Of a stretch of DNA of 51,548 bases, positions 19,245 to 27,545 are shown piece by piece (position 1 is the first letter of the stretch; every line of letters starts with the position of its first letter). The notes under the pieces were generated by a model that saw only the letters and a list, made by a program, of their open reading frames with translations, did not search any database and was not told where the DNA came from. This DNA is from Rhodospirillales bacterium (GTDB lineage Bacteria; Pseudomonadota; Alphaproteobacteria; Reyranellales; Reyranellaceae). Location: contig WHTW01000043.1 in NCBI GenBank assembly GCA_009377525.1, positions 1-51,548 of the forward strand, written 5' to 3'. Both the position numbers and the translations under genes were made by a program.

Positions 19245-19368
19245 ATAGCACGTCTCATCCGGCTGGAATCAGCCGGATGAGACGTGCCCTCCGTACGAGG
19301 CTCCTCGACCATCGCGTTTCCGATCGGATGGAACCGCTGGCGGTTCCATCCGATCGGAAGCCGCTTAA
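19245..19368. repeat. Two-palindrome mobile-like repeat, family B copy 1
   Basis: About 122-bp period between the TA at 19245 and the AA at 19367. Palindrome 1: ACGTCTCATCCGGCTG with its complement around AATC. Palindrome 2: CCGATCGGATGGAACCGC with its complement GCGGTTCCATCCGATCGG. It lies between the convergent-facing ends of the FadB-like gene's upstream region and the HD gene, 4 bp beyond the latter's TGA stop. Termini are slightly diverged from the CTAGAGC/GCTCTAG consensus of the other copies. Confidence 0.8.
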
Positions 19369-19372
19369 GCGG

Positions 19373-20284
19373 TCAACGGTTCCGCGGTGCGGAGGACGCG
19401 AAGTCACGGACGACGAGGCCCTTGCTGTCCGTCGCGCGCGCCGGGTTCGGGCCCATCGCCCGGCGGCCGTGCTCGATCACGCAGACATGGGAATAGAGGT
19501 TCGCCAGCCACAGCCGGCCTTCCGCGGTCATGTTGAGGGCCTGGACGGCCTCGCCGAGGAACGGTTCGACCTTGGACCAGAAGAAGCGCGGATAGTGATC
19601 CGCCACGTCCGCCGGCGTGGCGTAGCCCAGCTGCTTGTTGACCCCGATCTCCTCGAATTCGTGGAACAGGGCATTGAGCTTCCTGGGATAGAGCGGATCG
19701 CCGAGCTGGCCGATCAGATCGGCGGCACGCACGAACGCCGCCTCGGTGTCGGTTTCGGCGTGATCGTCGTCGTCCGGCACCGGGAAGCGCGTCAGCTCGA
19801 TGTTGCGCGCCAGCCGGTCGGGCTCGATGAGCGGATTGAACACGAAGCGTTCGCGCACACAGATCTTGGAGCGGTCGACGTGGTAAGGCGCGAGGGCAGC
19901 GTCGGAGGCGCCGCGCGGCAACTCGATCATGTCCCCCCGTTCGTTGGCCACGAAGCGGTGCTCGGTGTCGGCTTGGCAAATGCCGCGCAGATAGCCGATA
20001 TCGTGCGTCAGGGCCGCCAGGACGACATGCAGCCACATGTCGGGCGGCACGTCGGTGCGCAGGCGCCGTCCGCGCAGGATGTCCTGCGCCACCAGCGTCA
20101 CCAGGGCGGTGTGCTCGGCGGTGTGATAGAGCGCATCGCTGAGCGACAGCCGTTCGATCACCAGCCGCGCCGCTTCGCCCAGGAGCTCGGCCTGCTGCGA
20201 CACCGTGCGCCCGTAGCTGCGCACGAACGTCTCGACGAGGCGGTCCGCCAGGGAGTCGGCCAGGAGGGAAGAGGTCTGGAGCAT
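19373..20284 (-). CDS. HD-domain metal-dependent phosphohydrolase-like protein
   Basis: 303 residues. Metal-ligand candidates are His54/His58 in ALYHTAEHT and the His94-Asp95 doublet in ALTHDIGYLRG, the HD signature. A late Asp in AADLIGQLGDP could complete the site. The fold is used for nucleotides and cyclic dinucleotides, but the substrate is not readable here; the spacing resembles the PDEase_II/HDc proteins of proteobacteria. The first ATG is at 20284. It is followed downstream by a family B repeat that nearly touches the stop codon. Confidence 0.8.
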   Translation of the reverse strand: MLQTSSLLADSLADRLVETFVRSYGRTVSQQAELLGEAARLVIERLSLSDALYHTAEHTALVTLVAQDILRGRRLRTDVPPDMWLHVVLAALTHDIGYLRGICQADTEHRFVANERGDMIELPRGASDAALAPYHVDRSKICVRERFVFNPLIEPDRLARNIELTRFPVPDDDDHAETDTEAAFVRAADLIGQLGDPLYPRKLNALFHEFEEIGVNKQLGYATPADVADHYPRFFWSKVEPFLGEAVQALNMTAEGRLWLANLYSHVCVIEHGRRAMGPNPARATDSKGLVVRDFASSAPRNR

Positions 20285-20309
20285 GATCGCGCCCTCCTTG
20301 GACCGTCAC

Positions 20310-20555
20310 TCAGCGGTTCCGCCGAGGCGAGGCCGCTTTGTGGTGCCGATGAATGAAAGGCACGTTCGTCCACACCGGGTAATGGGCGGGCATGTAGACC
20401 GGCTGGACGATGATCTTGGGCTCGGGCGGCGGCTCGTACCACGGCGTCGGCGGCGCGCTGCTGCCGCGCAGGACAACGACGGCCGATGTTGGTTCGTCGG
20501 CCAGGGCAGGGCCTGCGAGGGCGATCAGAGCGAAGAGCAGGCTGGCGATGCGCAT
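20310..20555 (-). CDS. Small secreted Pro-rich protein of unknown function
   Basis: 81 residues with a clear Sec signal peptide (MRIASLLFALIALAGPALADE, cleavage probably after ALA). A short Pro/Tyr-rich mature part follows (PPTPWYEPPPEPKI...), ending in His/Arg/Lys-rich residues. I recognise no domain. It ends 25 bp before the HD gene and may share its transcript. Confidence 0.6.
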   Translation of the reverse strand: MRIASLLFALIALAGPALADEPTSAVVVLRGSSAPPTPWYEPPPEPKIIVQPVYMPAHYPVWTNVPFIHRHHKAASPRRNR

Positions 20556-20677
20556 CGTGGCCTCGGCCAGGCGAACGGTTCCGCCCAGCGATGAGCGATC
20601 ACGCTAGCACCGCCGGGCCTCAGTCGCTATGCATCGCCGCGCAAAAAGAACTCACGAAAGGTCACGAGGGTAAGAGT

Positions 20678-21658
20678 ATGACGACGACAAGACGTACACT
20701 GCTGCGCACCGCTGCGGGCCTGGCCATCGCCAGTCCAGTCATTGTCCGTGCGCAAACGGCGTGGCCGGCCAAGCCCATCACCATCGTGGTGAACTTCCCG
20801 GCGGGCGGCCTGACTGACGGCATCGCCCGCTCGTTCGGCCAGCACGTCCAGCAGGCGACCGGCCAGCAGGTCATCATCGACAACAAGCCCGGTGCCAGCG
20901 GCAACATCGGCGCCGCCCTGGTCGCCCGCGCGCCGGCCGACGGCTACACCTTCCTGCATTCGGTCTCGAGCACGCTGGTGCAGAACCGCGTGATGTTCAA
21001 GTCGATGGGCTTCGACCCGGACAAGGATCTCACCATCATCTCGGGCACCTCCTCGGGCGTGCTGCCGGTGGTCGTGCACAAGTCGGTGCCGGTCAGCAAC
21101 CTCAAGGAGTTCGTCGAGTTCGCCAAGACCAACAAGGTGAACTTCGGCTCGTGGGCGCTCGGCTCCTCGGCGCATGTCTTCGCCCAGGGCCTGAACGAGA
21201 AGTTCGGGCTCGAGATGGAGGTCGTGACCTACAAGGGCGAGGCGCCGATGTGGCAGGACATGGGCGCGGGCCAGCTGCAGGCCGCGATGGGCAGCCCGCA
21301 GGCCTTCAACGCGCTGCTGGTGAAGGGTGAGATCAGGCCGATCGTCGCGCCCTCCCGCGTGCGCGCCGGCAAGTTCCCCGATCTCGCGACCTCGGCCGAG
21401 CAGGGTTTTACCGACGACATGTTCACGGTGCGCGGCTGGCTGGCGCTCGCCGCCCCGGCGGCGACGCCCAAGGAGGTCGTCAAGAAGATGTCCGACCTCT
21501 GGGTCGCCGCCGCCGATTCCGAGCCCGGCCGCAAGATGATGGAGAGCTTCGGTCTTACCGAGAAGCCGATGCCGCACGAGGAGGTCATGAAGGACTACGG
21601 GGCCCTCAAGGCCACCGTCATCCCGCGCATCGTGGCGCTCGGCATCACGCCCGTATAG
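20678..21658 (+). CDS. Tripartite tricarboxylate transporter substrate-binding protein (Bug family)
   Basis: 326 residues. The N-terminus TTTRRTLLRTAAGLAIASPV is a Tat-like export signal. The Bug signatures WPAKPITIVVNFPAGGLTDG and VIIDNKPGASGNIGA follow in order, and the C-terminal half contains LAAPAATPKEVV. Such proteins bind carboxylates in the periplasm. No TctA/TctB membrane partners lie in the window, so it is an orphan, as are most Bug proteins. The ATG at 20678 starts the signal; upstream in-frame codons would add a non-signal leader. Confidence 0.9.
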   Translation: MTTTRRTLLRTAAGLAIASPVIVRAQTAWPAKPITIVVNFPAGGLTDGIARSFGQHVQQATGQQVIIDNKPGASGNIGAALVARAPADGYTFLHSVSSTLVQNRVMFKSMGFDPDKDLTIISGTSSGVLPVVVHKSVPVSNLKEFVEFAKTNKVNFGSWALGSSAHVFAQGLNEKFGLEMEVVTYKGEAPMWQDMGAGQLQAAMGSPQAFNALLVKGEIRPIVAPSRVRAGKFPDLATSAEQGFTDDMFTVRGWLALAAPAATPKEVVKKMSDLWVAAADSEPGRKMMESFGLTEKPMPHEEVMKDYGALKATVIPRIVALGITPV

Positions 21659-21699
21659 GCGGCCTTGCGCCGGAACCAGAGGCGCATCATTTCCTTCGA

Positions 21700-22401
21700 A
21701 TGGCTGCATTCCTTCTGGTGCCCGGCGCATGGCTTGGCGGCTGGTGCTGGCGTGATGTCGCGCCGCATCTTCAAGCCGGCGGCCATACGGTGATAGCGGC
21801 GACGTTGACCGGTCTTGGCGAGCGCGCGCATCTGCTTCGTCCCGACATCGGACTGGACACGCATGTCGCCGACATCGTCGGCCTTCTGCACCACCAGGAC
21901 CTGAACGATATCACGCTGGTCGGCCACAGCTACGGCGGAACGGTGATCACGGCCGTCGCTGAGAAGGCGCCCGACCGCATCCGACGAGTCGCCTACCTGG
22001 ACGCAGCCGTGCCGCGCGACGGTGAATCGAACAATGACGTCATCGGCCCGGAGCGCGCGGCGGCGTTGCGGTCGGCAGCGGATCCGGATGGCGACGGATG
22101 GCGCGTGCCGCCGGCTGCATCGGTCGGCGACGGACTGCCCGACACGCTTCGATACTGGGTCACGGCTCGCCTGACGCCGCATCCTTTGCGGCCGTTTGGC
22201 GAACCGGTGTCTATTCGCTCGCAAGCCGCAGCCGCACTGCCGCGGACGTTCATCCGAACGTCGACGCAATCCGTGCTCTACGCCGCTCTCATGGAGCGGG
22301 CGCGCAAGGCAGGCTGGTCGTGCCGGGATCTCGAGGGAGGTCACTATCCCATGTTCACCGAACCGCGGCTGGTCGCGGCGGCGTTGGCCGAGGTGTCGTA
22401 G
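21700..22401 (+). CDS. Alpha/beta-fold hydrolase (esterase-like)
   Basis: 233 residues. The nucleophile elbow is LVGHSYGGTV (Ser77); the oxyanion/HGxW-equivalent is VPGAWLGGWCW near the start; the catalytic His is in LEGGHYPMF near the C-terminus. It resembles the salicylate-esterase/hydroxynitrile-lyase-like branch of small alpha/beta hydrolases. It ends 2 bp before the SDR gene, and follows the Bug protein by 41 bp, so the three may form one unit for uptake and processing of a carboxylic ester (inference). Confidence 0.85.
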   Translation: MAAFLLVPGAWLGGWCWRDVAPHLQAGGHTVIAATLTGLGERAHLLRPDIGLDTHVADIVGLLHHQDLNDITLVGHSYGGTVITAVAEKAPDRIRRVAYLDAAVPRDGESNNDVIGPERAAALRSAADPDGDGWRVPPAASVGDGLPDTLRYWVTARLTPHPLRPFGEPVSIRSQAAAALPRTFIRTSTQSVLYAALMERARKAGWSCRDLEGGHYPMFTEPRLVAAALAEVS

Positions 22402-22403
22402 TC

Positions 22404-23249
22404 ATGCCGGCGATCCGCTTCGACGGCCAGGCCGTCGTCGTGACGGGAGCGGGCAGGGGCCTGGGTGCGGCCTATGCCCGGCTGATCGCCGCGCGCGGCG
22501 GCGCCGTCGTCGTGCACGATGCCGGCGTGGCCCAGGACGGCAGCGGCTTCGATCCATCGGTTGCCGATGGCGTCGTCGCGGAGATCGCGGCAAAGGGTGG
22601 CACGGCCGCAGCCTGCTACGAGAACCTGGAGGATCCCGCCGCCGGCCAGCGCATCGTCGACTTCGCCCTGACACGCTTCGGGCACCTGGACGCTCTGGTG
22701 CACAACGCCGGCCTGGTCGTCTTCGCGAACCTCGAGGAGACCACGCCGGCCGTCTGGGATCGCATGATCGCGATCGGCGTCGATGCCGCGTTCCATCTCG
22801 CCCGCGCCGCGGTTCCGCACATGCGCCGCCAGAGTTACGGGCGCATCGTGCTCACCACGTCCGGCCGCGCCATGCGGGTCGAGGATTGCGTGCCGGGTCT
22901 CGTTGCCTATTCGACCGCCAAGATGGCGCAGGTCGGACTGATGGTCGGGCTGGCGGCCGAGCTCGCGGACACGGACATCCGCGTCAACGCCATATCGCCC
23001 GTGGCGGCGACCCGCGTGCTGCGCCGCCAGGCGCCCGAGCTGTTGCCCGACCTGGTGGCGCCGGCTGTGGCCTTCCTGGCATCGCAGGCCTGCACGACAT
23101 CCGGCGCGGTGCTGAACGCGGCGGGCGGCCGCTTCTCGGCAGGCTGGTGGAATCGTGCCGAGGTGGTGGATCTCGGATCGACCGCGTCACCTGAGGAGAT
23201 CGCGGCGCACTGGCGGCGCTTCATGGCGCCCGCCGCCAAGCCGGAGTAG
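22404..23249 (+). CDS. Short-chain dehydrogenase/reductase (SDR)
   Basis: 281 residues. The cofactor motif is VVVTGAGRGLGAAYARLIA. The NAG motif is LVHNAGLV, and the catalytic Ser/Tyr/Lys occur as LTTSGRA and AYSTAKM. The C-terminal region after GWWNRAEVVDLG resembles the extended tail of MFE-type/3-hydroxyacyl SDRs. It would oxidise or reduce a hydroxyl/ketone using NAD(P). The start 2 bp after the hydrolase stop indicates translational coupling. Confidence 0.88.
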   Translation: MPAIRFDGQAVVVTGAGRGLGAAYARLIAARGGAVVVHDAGVAQDGSGFDPSVADGVVAEIAAKGGTAAACYENLEDPAAGQRIVDFALTRFGHLDALVHNAGLVVFANLEETTPAVWDRMIAIGVDAAFHLARAAVPHMRRQSYGRIVLTTSGRAMRVEDCVPGLVAYSTAKMAQVGLMVGLAAELADTDIRVNAISPVAATRVLRRQAPELLPDLVAPAVAFLASQACTTSGAVLNAAGGRFSAGWWNRAEVVDLGSTASPEEIAAHWRRFMAPAAKPE

Positions 23250-23306
23250 GCTTCGGCCGCCGGGTCTCCGGTTTACAACCACAATCGACCGGGGGAGTGA
23301 GCCATC

Positions 23307-23438
23307 ATGCTCATCGCCACCATGGCGATCAACGACGCCTTCGGCCAGCGCAAAGCTTCGCTCACGGTTATCGATGGCATCCATTGGCTGGGCGTGCTCG
23401 TTATCCAGGGCGCCATCGTCGGCGCCCTCGGAGTGTGA
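23307..23438 (+). CDS. Small hydrophobic open frame
   Basis: 43 codons starting MLIATMAINDAFGQRKASLT and ending in a hydrophobic segment (LGVLVIQGAIVGALGV). GGGGGAG sits 8 bases before the ATG, and the frame fits neatly between the SDR and the reductase genes. It could encode a one-helix membrane peptide or be a gene remnant. I recognise no family. Confidence 0.35.
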   Translation: MLIATMAINDAFGQRKASLTVIDGIHWLGVLVIQGAIVGALGV

Positions 23439-23457
23439 ATTGGGGGTATTTGAGCAG

Positions 23458-24018
23458 ATGAGCAAGCGTCCCCGCATCGAAGGCTACGCCATCGTCAGCC
23501 GCGAAGGCATGATCGCCAAGTCCGACGGCTCCTTTCCCGAGGAGCTGAAGATCCCGGCCGACCAGCGGTTCTACCAGGAGTCGCTCGACCGGGCGTCGGC
23601 GGTCGCCAACGGCCGGCATTCGGCCGAAGGCGGGCCCAAGGAGAAGGGCCGCAAGCGCATCCTGGTGACGCGCCGCGTGCAGCGCATCGTGCACGATCCC
23701 GACAATCCCAACGCCATCCTGTGGAATCCCTCGACGGCGCCGTTCGACGAGGCCTGGCAGAAGCTCAACGTCGAAGACGGCACCCTGGCGGTGGTCGGCG
23801 GCACCGATGTGTTCGGGTTGTTCCTGTCGATCGGCTACGACGCCTTCTTTCTGACGAGGGCGCTCGCCAGCGTGCCGCGCGGGCGGCCGGTCTTCCCCGG
23901 CGTCGGCAACGGCGTGCCGGCCGAGGAGGCATTGAAGAGGTACGGCCTGGTGCTCAAGAACACACGCATGCTCGATCCGGCGAGCGAGACGGTGGTCGAG
24001 GAATGGGGGCCGAAATGA
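23458..24018 (+). CDS. RibD C-terminal / dihydrofolate-reductase-like protein
   Basis: 186 residues. The pattern GYAIVSREGMIAKSDGSFPE at the N-terminus, the loop LAVVGGTDVFGLFL (nucleotide-binding Gly-rich), and GNGVPAEEALKRYGL are those of the RibD-C/DHFR-like reductase superfamily. That family uses NADPH, but this orphan branch has no known substrate. Its ATG lacks a strong ribosome site; a TTG 18 bp upstream is an alternative. The stop overlaps the next gene in ATGA. Confidence 0.75.
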   Translation: MSKRPRIEGYAIVSREGMIAKSDGSFPEELKIPADQRFYQESLDRASAVANGRHSAEGGPKEKGRKRILVTRRVQRIVHDPDNPNAILWNPSTAPFDEAWQKLNVEDGTLAVVGGTDVFGLFLSIGYDAFFLTRALASVPRGRPVFPGVGNGVPAEEALKRYGLVLKNTRMLDPASETVVEEWGPK

Positions 24019-24347
24019 GCGACGCCAAGCGCCCGACCATCGCCCGCATCTGGCGCGGCCGCGTGCGGCGCGAGCGGGCCGACGAGTACGAGAAGTACAA
24101 CTACGACGTCGGCATAAAACCTCTCATCGAGAAGGCGCTGGGCGTGCAGACCTTCCGCGAGGACCGCGAGCACGAGAGCGAGTTCATGACCATTTCCTAC
24201 TGGGAGGACATCCCGGCGATGGCGCGCTTCACCGGCCGCGATCCCACCGACATCCATCACCTCGACCGCGATCCGGAGTTCCTGGTCGAGCTGCCCAAGT
24301 CGGTGCAGATCATACGGCTGCTCACCAGCCACGGCCGGACGGGTTAG
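24015..24347 (+). CDS. Antibiotic-biosynthesis-monooxygenase-like (ABM) small protein
   Basis: 110 residues starting in an ATGA overlap with the reductase gene. The opening IARIWRGRVRRERADEYEKY, then TFREDREHESEFMTISYWED, is the dimeric alpha+beta barrel pattern of ABM/stress-response A/B barrel proteins, which act as cofactor-free oxygenases or heme-handling proteins. The function here is unknown. The coupling to a DHFR-like reductase is notable and suggests the two act on one compound (inference). Confidence 0.7.
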   Translation: MSDAKRPTIARIWRGRVRRERADEYEKYNYDVGIKPLIEKALGVQTFREDREHESEFMTISYWEDIPAMARFTGRDPTDIHHLDRDPEFLVELPKSVQIIRLLTSHGRTG

Positions 24348-24358
24348 CGGCCATAGCG

Positions 24359-24438
24359 TCATGGTCTTCCGGACCGCGCGCATCCTGCGCGCTCATGATC
24401 ATGAGCGAGCGAGACGCTCGCGGTCCGGAAGAACATGA
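24359..24438. repeat. Palindromic repeat, family A copy 4
   Basis: An 80-bp copy closely matching the one at 3821 with the same CTCATGATCATGAG centre; arms TCATGGTCTTCCGGACCGCG and its near complement differ by one base. It lies between convergent genes. The bases after the right end (ATGAGAAGACGCG) are also found at the copy at 44307, so the true element may be longer than the palindrome. Confidence 0.85.
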
Positions 24439-24456
24439 GAAGACGCGCCTCCAGCA

Positions 24457-25194
24457 TCAGAACTCCACGACCAGGCCGTCGTGGGCCGCCTCCAGCGCGA
24501 TCTCGTGCTGGCGGCCTAGAAGCTCGGCGCTCATGTGGGTGACGATGGTGCGTTTGGCGCCGATGTCGGGCAGGCGGCGGGCCAGCGTCGAGTAGTCGAT
24601 GTGGTACTTCATGACCTTGTCGAAGAAGTAGGCCTCGCAGATGAAGAGGTCGGCATCGCGTCCCGCCGGGATCAGCTCGTCGACCCATTCGGTGTCGCCC
24701 GAATAGGTCAGCACCTTGCCCTCGGTCTCGATGCGCAGCGCATAGGACGGTGCGCCGCTGAAATGCTTCATCAGGTAGGGCGTGACGGCGAGCCCGGCGA
24801 GCTCGACACGCTCGTGCAATGCCAGCTCGCGCGCCTCCAGTGCAAACCGCCGCTCGACCCTGGTCGAGCCCGCGAACATCGCCTCCATGACGATGTCCAA
24901 CCGTTCGCGGAAGCCCGGCGGTCCGGCCAGCGTGAGCGGCGCGGTGCGGCGGCTGACGAGCTGGGCATCGAGCAGGAAGAAGGGCAGGCCGGCGAAGTGA
25001 TCGCCGTGCAGATGGCTTACCAGCACCGTCGAGACGGCGTTGGGATCGACCTGCCACTTGCGGATCGCCACCATCGAGGAGGCGCCGCAATCGACCAGCA
25101 CGTTGCCGTGGGCCGCGCGCTCGAGGTGAAAGCAGGTGTTGAAGCGGCCGCCGCTGCCGAAAGCATCGCCGGAGCCCAGGAACTGTAGGCGCAT
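24457..25194 (-). CDS. Metallo-beta-lactamase-fold hydrolase, RNase Z-like
   Basis: 245 residues. FLGSGDAFGSGGRFNTCF at the N-terminus and the metal motif SHLHGDHFAGLPF (His61, His63, Asp65, His66) are those of the RNase Z/PhnP-like branch. Later ligands are in TYSGDTEW and TIVTHMS. It is short for a tRNase Z and lacks the exosite arm, so a phosphodiesterase or lactonase activity is also possible. It is 4 bp from the TauD/TfdA gene upstream, forming a two-gene operon. Confidence 0.85.
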   Translation of the reverse strand: MRLQFLGSGDAFGSGGRFNTCFHLERAAHGNVLVDCGASSMVAIRKWQVDPNAVSTVLVSHLHGDHFAGLPFFLLDAQLVSRRTAPLTLAGPPGFRERLDIVMEAMFAGSTRVERRFALEARELALHERVELAGLAVTPYLMKHFSGAPSYALRIETEGKVLTYSGDTEWVDELIPAGRDADLFICEAYFFDKVMKYHIDYSTLARRLPDIGAKRTIVTHMSAELLGRQHEIALEAAHDGLVVEF

Positions 25195-25198
25195 CGCG

Positions 25199-26089
25199 CT
25201 AAGGCGCCTGCTCCAGGCTCGACACTTCGTTGGTAAGCGTGGTGCGCCGCATGTCGCGCACCTCGGTGTGGTCGTAGCGCCGGGCGCGGTGCATGGTCAC
25301 CCGGTTGTCCCACATCACCAGGTCGTGCAGGCGCCAGACATGGGCGTAGACGAACTGGCGCTGCGTGGCGTGCTCGGTGAGGTCGCGCAGGAAGGCGCGC
25401 GCCTCCGGCACCGGCCAGCCTTCGATCTCACCGGCGTGGCTGGCGAGATAGAGCGACAGCCGGCCGGTCACCGGGTGGCGGCGCACCAGGCGCTGGCGCA
25501 CCGGCGCCCACTTCACCCGTTCTTCCTCGGTGAAGTCGGTGAAGCCCAGAATGCCGCGGGAAAAGATCTGGCTGTGCCGGCAGACGAGGTCATGGACCTC
25601 GCGCTTGGTCGCCTCGTCGAGCGCGTCGTAGGCCGCGCGCATGTCGGTGAACTCGGTGTTGCCACCGGTCGGCGGGATGTTGCGCGCCGACAACAGCGAA
25701 TACTTGGCCGGCACTTCCTTGAACGAGCTGTCGGAATGCCAGAGCTGGTTGCCGAGGCCGAACAGCCGGCGCCGGTCGTCGCGGGCCAGGATCTTGTTGT
25801 TCTTGTCGAGGTTGGAGATGTCGTTCAGGTCCATGCTCATGCGCCGGTCCCGGGGCGCGGCGATGTCGCCGGTGGCCTGCTCGAGCGACCCCAGGCTGCG
25901 GCTGAAGACGAGTTGCTGGTCGTCGTCGATCTTCTGGTCGTGGAACACCAGCACGCCGAATTCGTCCATGCCGGCGTGGACGGCGGCGACGTCGTCCCTT
26001 GACAGCGGCCTGCGGAGGTCGGGGCCGGAGACCTCGCCGGCGAAGAAGGCGCGGTTGACGGGATCGATGGGTTTGATGCTGACGGTCAT
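25199..26089 (-). CDS. TauD/TfdA-family Fe(II)/2-oxoglutarate dioxygenase
   Basis: 296 residues. Iron ligands His118 and Asp120 (NQLWHSDSSFKEVPAKYSLL) and His267 (WDNRVTMHRARRYD) are clear, with the 2-oxoglutarate-binding Arg in the following RDMRRTTL. TGGNTEFTDMRAAYDAL is diagnostic for the 2,4-D dioxygenase-like branch. It hydroxylates a sulfonate, aryloxy-acid or similar substrate, releasing succinate and CO2; which one is unknown. It is upstream partner of the MBL hydrolase, with a divergent-type AraC regulator 43 bp further upstream on the same strand. Confidence 0.9.
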   Translation of the reverse strand: MTVSIKPIDPVNRAFFAGEVSGPDLRRPLSRDDVAAVHAGMDEFGVLVFHDQKIDDDQQLVFSRSLGSLEQATGDIAAPRDRRMSMDLNDISNLDKNNKILARDDRRRLFGLGNQLWHSDSSFKEVPAKYSLLSARNIPPTGGNTEFTDMRAAYDALDEATKREVHDLVCRHSQIFSRGILGFTDFTEEERVKWAPVRQRLVRRHPVTGRLSLYLASHAGEIEGWPVPEARAFLRDLTEHATQRQFVYAHVWRLHDLVMWDNRVTMHRARRYDHTEVRDMRRTTLTNEVSSLEQAP

Positions 26090-26132
26090 GCGGCCAAGCC
26101 TAGCGCGACCGGTTCGACTCAGGAAGGGCGGC

Positions 26133-26909
26133 TCACGAAGCCGCCCTGCGATAGGCGGTCGGCGTGGTTCCCACCAGGTTCCGGAACATGGTGGTGAAGG
26201 CGGCCGGGCTCGAATAGCGAAGGTCGAAGGCGATGGTCGTCACCGCCTCGCCGCCGAGCAGGCGCGGCACTGCTGACAGCAGGCAGGCGCGGCGCTGCCA
26301 GGCCGAGAAGGTGAGACCGGTCTCCTGCCGGAACTGGCGCGTGAAGCTGCGGCGGCTGAGGCCGAGCCCGCGGCTCCAGCGGTCGATCGTGTCCTGCGCG
26401 CTCGGCCGCTCGACGAAGCGCCGGCAGCGCGCCGCCAGTCGCGCCTCGGCGGGGAAGGGCAGGCTGAGCGGCAGCACCGGCGCCAGCCGGATCTCGTCGA
26501 GCAGCAGGGACATGATGCGCCCGGCGCGGCTGCGCGGCTCGTAGGCGGCCGGCAGGTCGACCGCCTCGATCAGGAGCTGGCGCAGCAGCGGCGAGACTCC
26601 CATCACCTGGCAGTGCCTCGCCATGCTGCGGACGGCGCGCCGGTCGAGATAGACGCTGCGCGTCGCCACCCGGCTCAGCATGGTGATCGAATGGCGCACG
26701 GCGGCGGGGATCCACATGGCCTGGTGCGGCGGCACCATCCACGATCCCTGCTGGGTCTCGACCAGCATGGTGCCCGTCTCGGCGAACAGGAGCTGGCTGC
26801 GGCGATGGGCGTGCGCGGCATGCAGATGACCCGCCGCGTAGTCGTTGCCGACAGCGATGACCGGGCGGTCGATGTCCTCCAGCGTGGCGGCGCGGATGTG
26901 GCGGGCCAT
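26133..26909 (-). CDS. AraC-family transcriptional regulator
   Basis: 258 residues. A cupin-type N-terminal sensor (HLHAAHAHRRSQLLFAETG, with MWIPAAVRHSI) is followed by a two-helix-turn-helix AraC domain (GLSRRSFTRQFRQETGLTFS and FDLRYSSPAAFTTMFRNLVG). The length is normal for cupin AraC proteins such as those regulating efflux or catabolism. Its neighbours suggest control of the dioxygenase/MBL pair or of the divergent chromate transporter genes starting about 70 bp away. Confidence 0.88.
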   Translation of the reverse strand: MARHIRAATLEDIDRPVIAVGNDYAAGHLHAAHAHRRSQLLFAETGTMLVETQQGSWMVPPHQAMWIPAAVRHSITMLSRVATRSVYLDRRAVRSMARHCQVMGVSPLLRQLLIEAVDLPAAYEPRSRAGRIMSLLLDEIRLAPVLPLSLPFPAEARLAARCRRFVERPSAQDTIDRWSRGLGLSRRSFTRQFRQETGLTFSAWQRRACLLSAVPRLLGGEAVTTIAFDLRYSSPAAFTTMFRNLVGTTPTAYRRAAS

Positions 26910-26978
26910 GGCCCGATTTTGATGAAGTTCGGCCTGTTTTTCAAAGCAGGCTCGAGCCGGCCGGCCGATGCTCGGGCC

Positions 26979-27545
26979 ATGAAAGAGATCGGCCCGGTGA
27001 AAGAGATAAGCAAGGGCGAGCTGTTCCTGGGTTTCCTCAAGATCGGCCTTTTAGGCTTCGGCGGCGTCGGGCCATGGTCGCGCCACGTCATCGTCGAAGA
27101 GCGCCGATGGCTGAGCGACCGTGAGTTCGCCGAGGTGCTGGGCGTGGGCCAGATGCTGCCCGGCCCCAACACCATGAACGCCGCGGTCCTCGTCGGCGAC
27201 CGCTTCCAGGGGCCGGCCGGCGTGGCGGCAAGCCTTCTAGGCATGATGACGATGCCGCTGGTGATCGTGACGGCCCTCGCCATGGTCTATGACCGCTTCG
27301 CCGCCGTGCCCGAGGTGAATGCCGGGCTGACCGGCGCGGCTGCCGCGGCAGCCGGCCTGGTGCTGGGGACGGCGCTGAAGATGATCCGCAACGTCGGGCT
27401 CGCATCCGTCGCCTGGTTGATCCTCGCGCTTGCCTTCGTGGCGATGGCGGTGTTCGGGTGGCCGCTGGTGCCGGTCGTGCTCGTCCTGGCGCCGGTCTCA
27501 ATCCTTGTTACCGTCTTGGGACGCAAGTTGGGTTGGCGGACATGA
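26979..27545 (+). CDS. Chromate transporter, N-terminal-half protein (split ChrA)
   Basis: 188 residues, six-helix half of the CHR superfamily: FLKIGLLGFGGVGPWSRHVI is the conserved GFGG motif, followed by EVLGVGQMLPGPNTMNAAVL with the PGP signature. In short-chain CHR systems two half-size proteins form the transporter. The ATG chosen (26979) precedes a Lys/Glu-rich leader; an ATG at 26922 would add 19 residues. It overlaps the next gene by ATGA. Confidence 0.85.
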   Translation: MKEIGPVKEISKGELFLGFLKIGLLGFGGVGPWSRHVIVEERRWLSDREFAEVLGVGQMLPGPNTMNAAVLVGDRFQGPAGVAASLLGMMTMPLVIVTALAMVYDRFAAVPEVNAGLTGAAAAAAGLVLGTALKMIRNVGLASVAWLILALAFVAMAVFGWPLVPVVLVLAPVSILVTVLGRKLGWRT

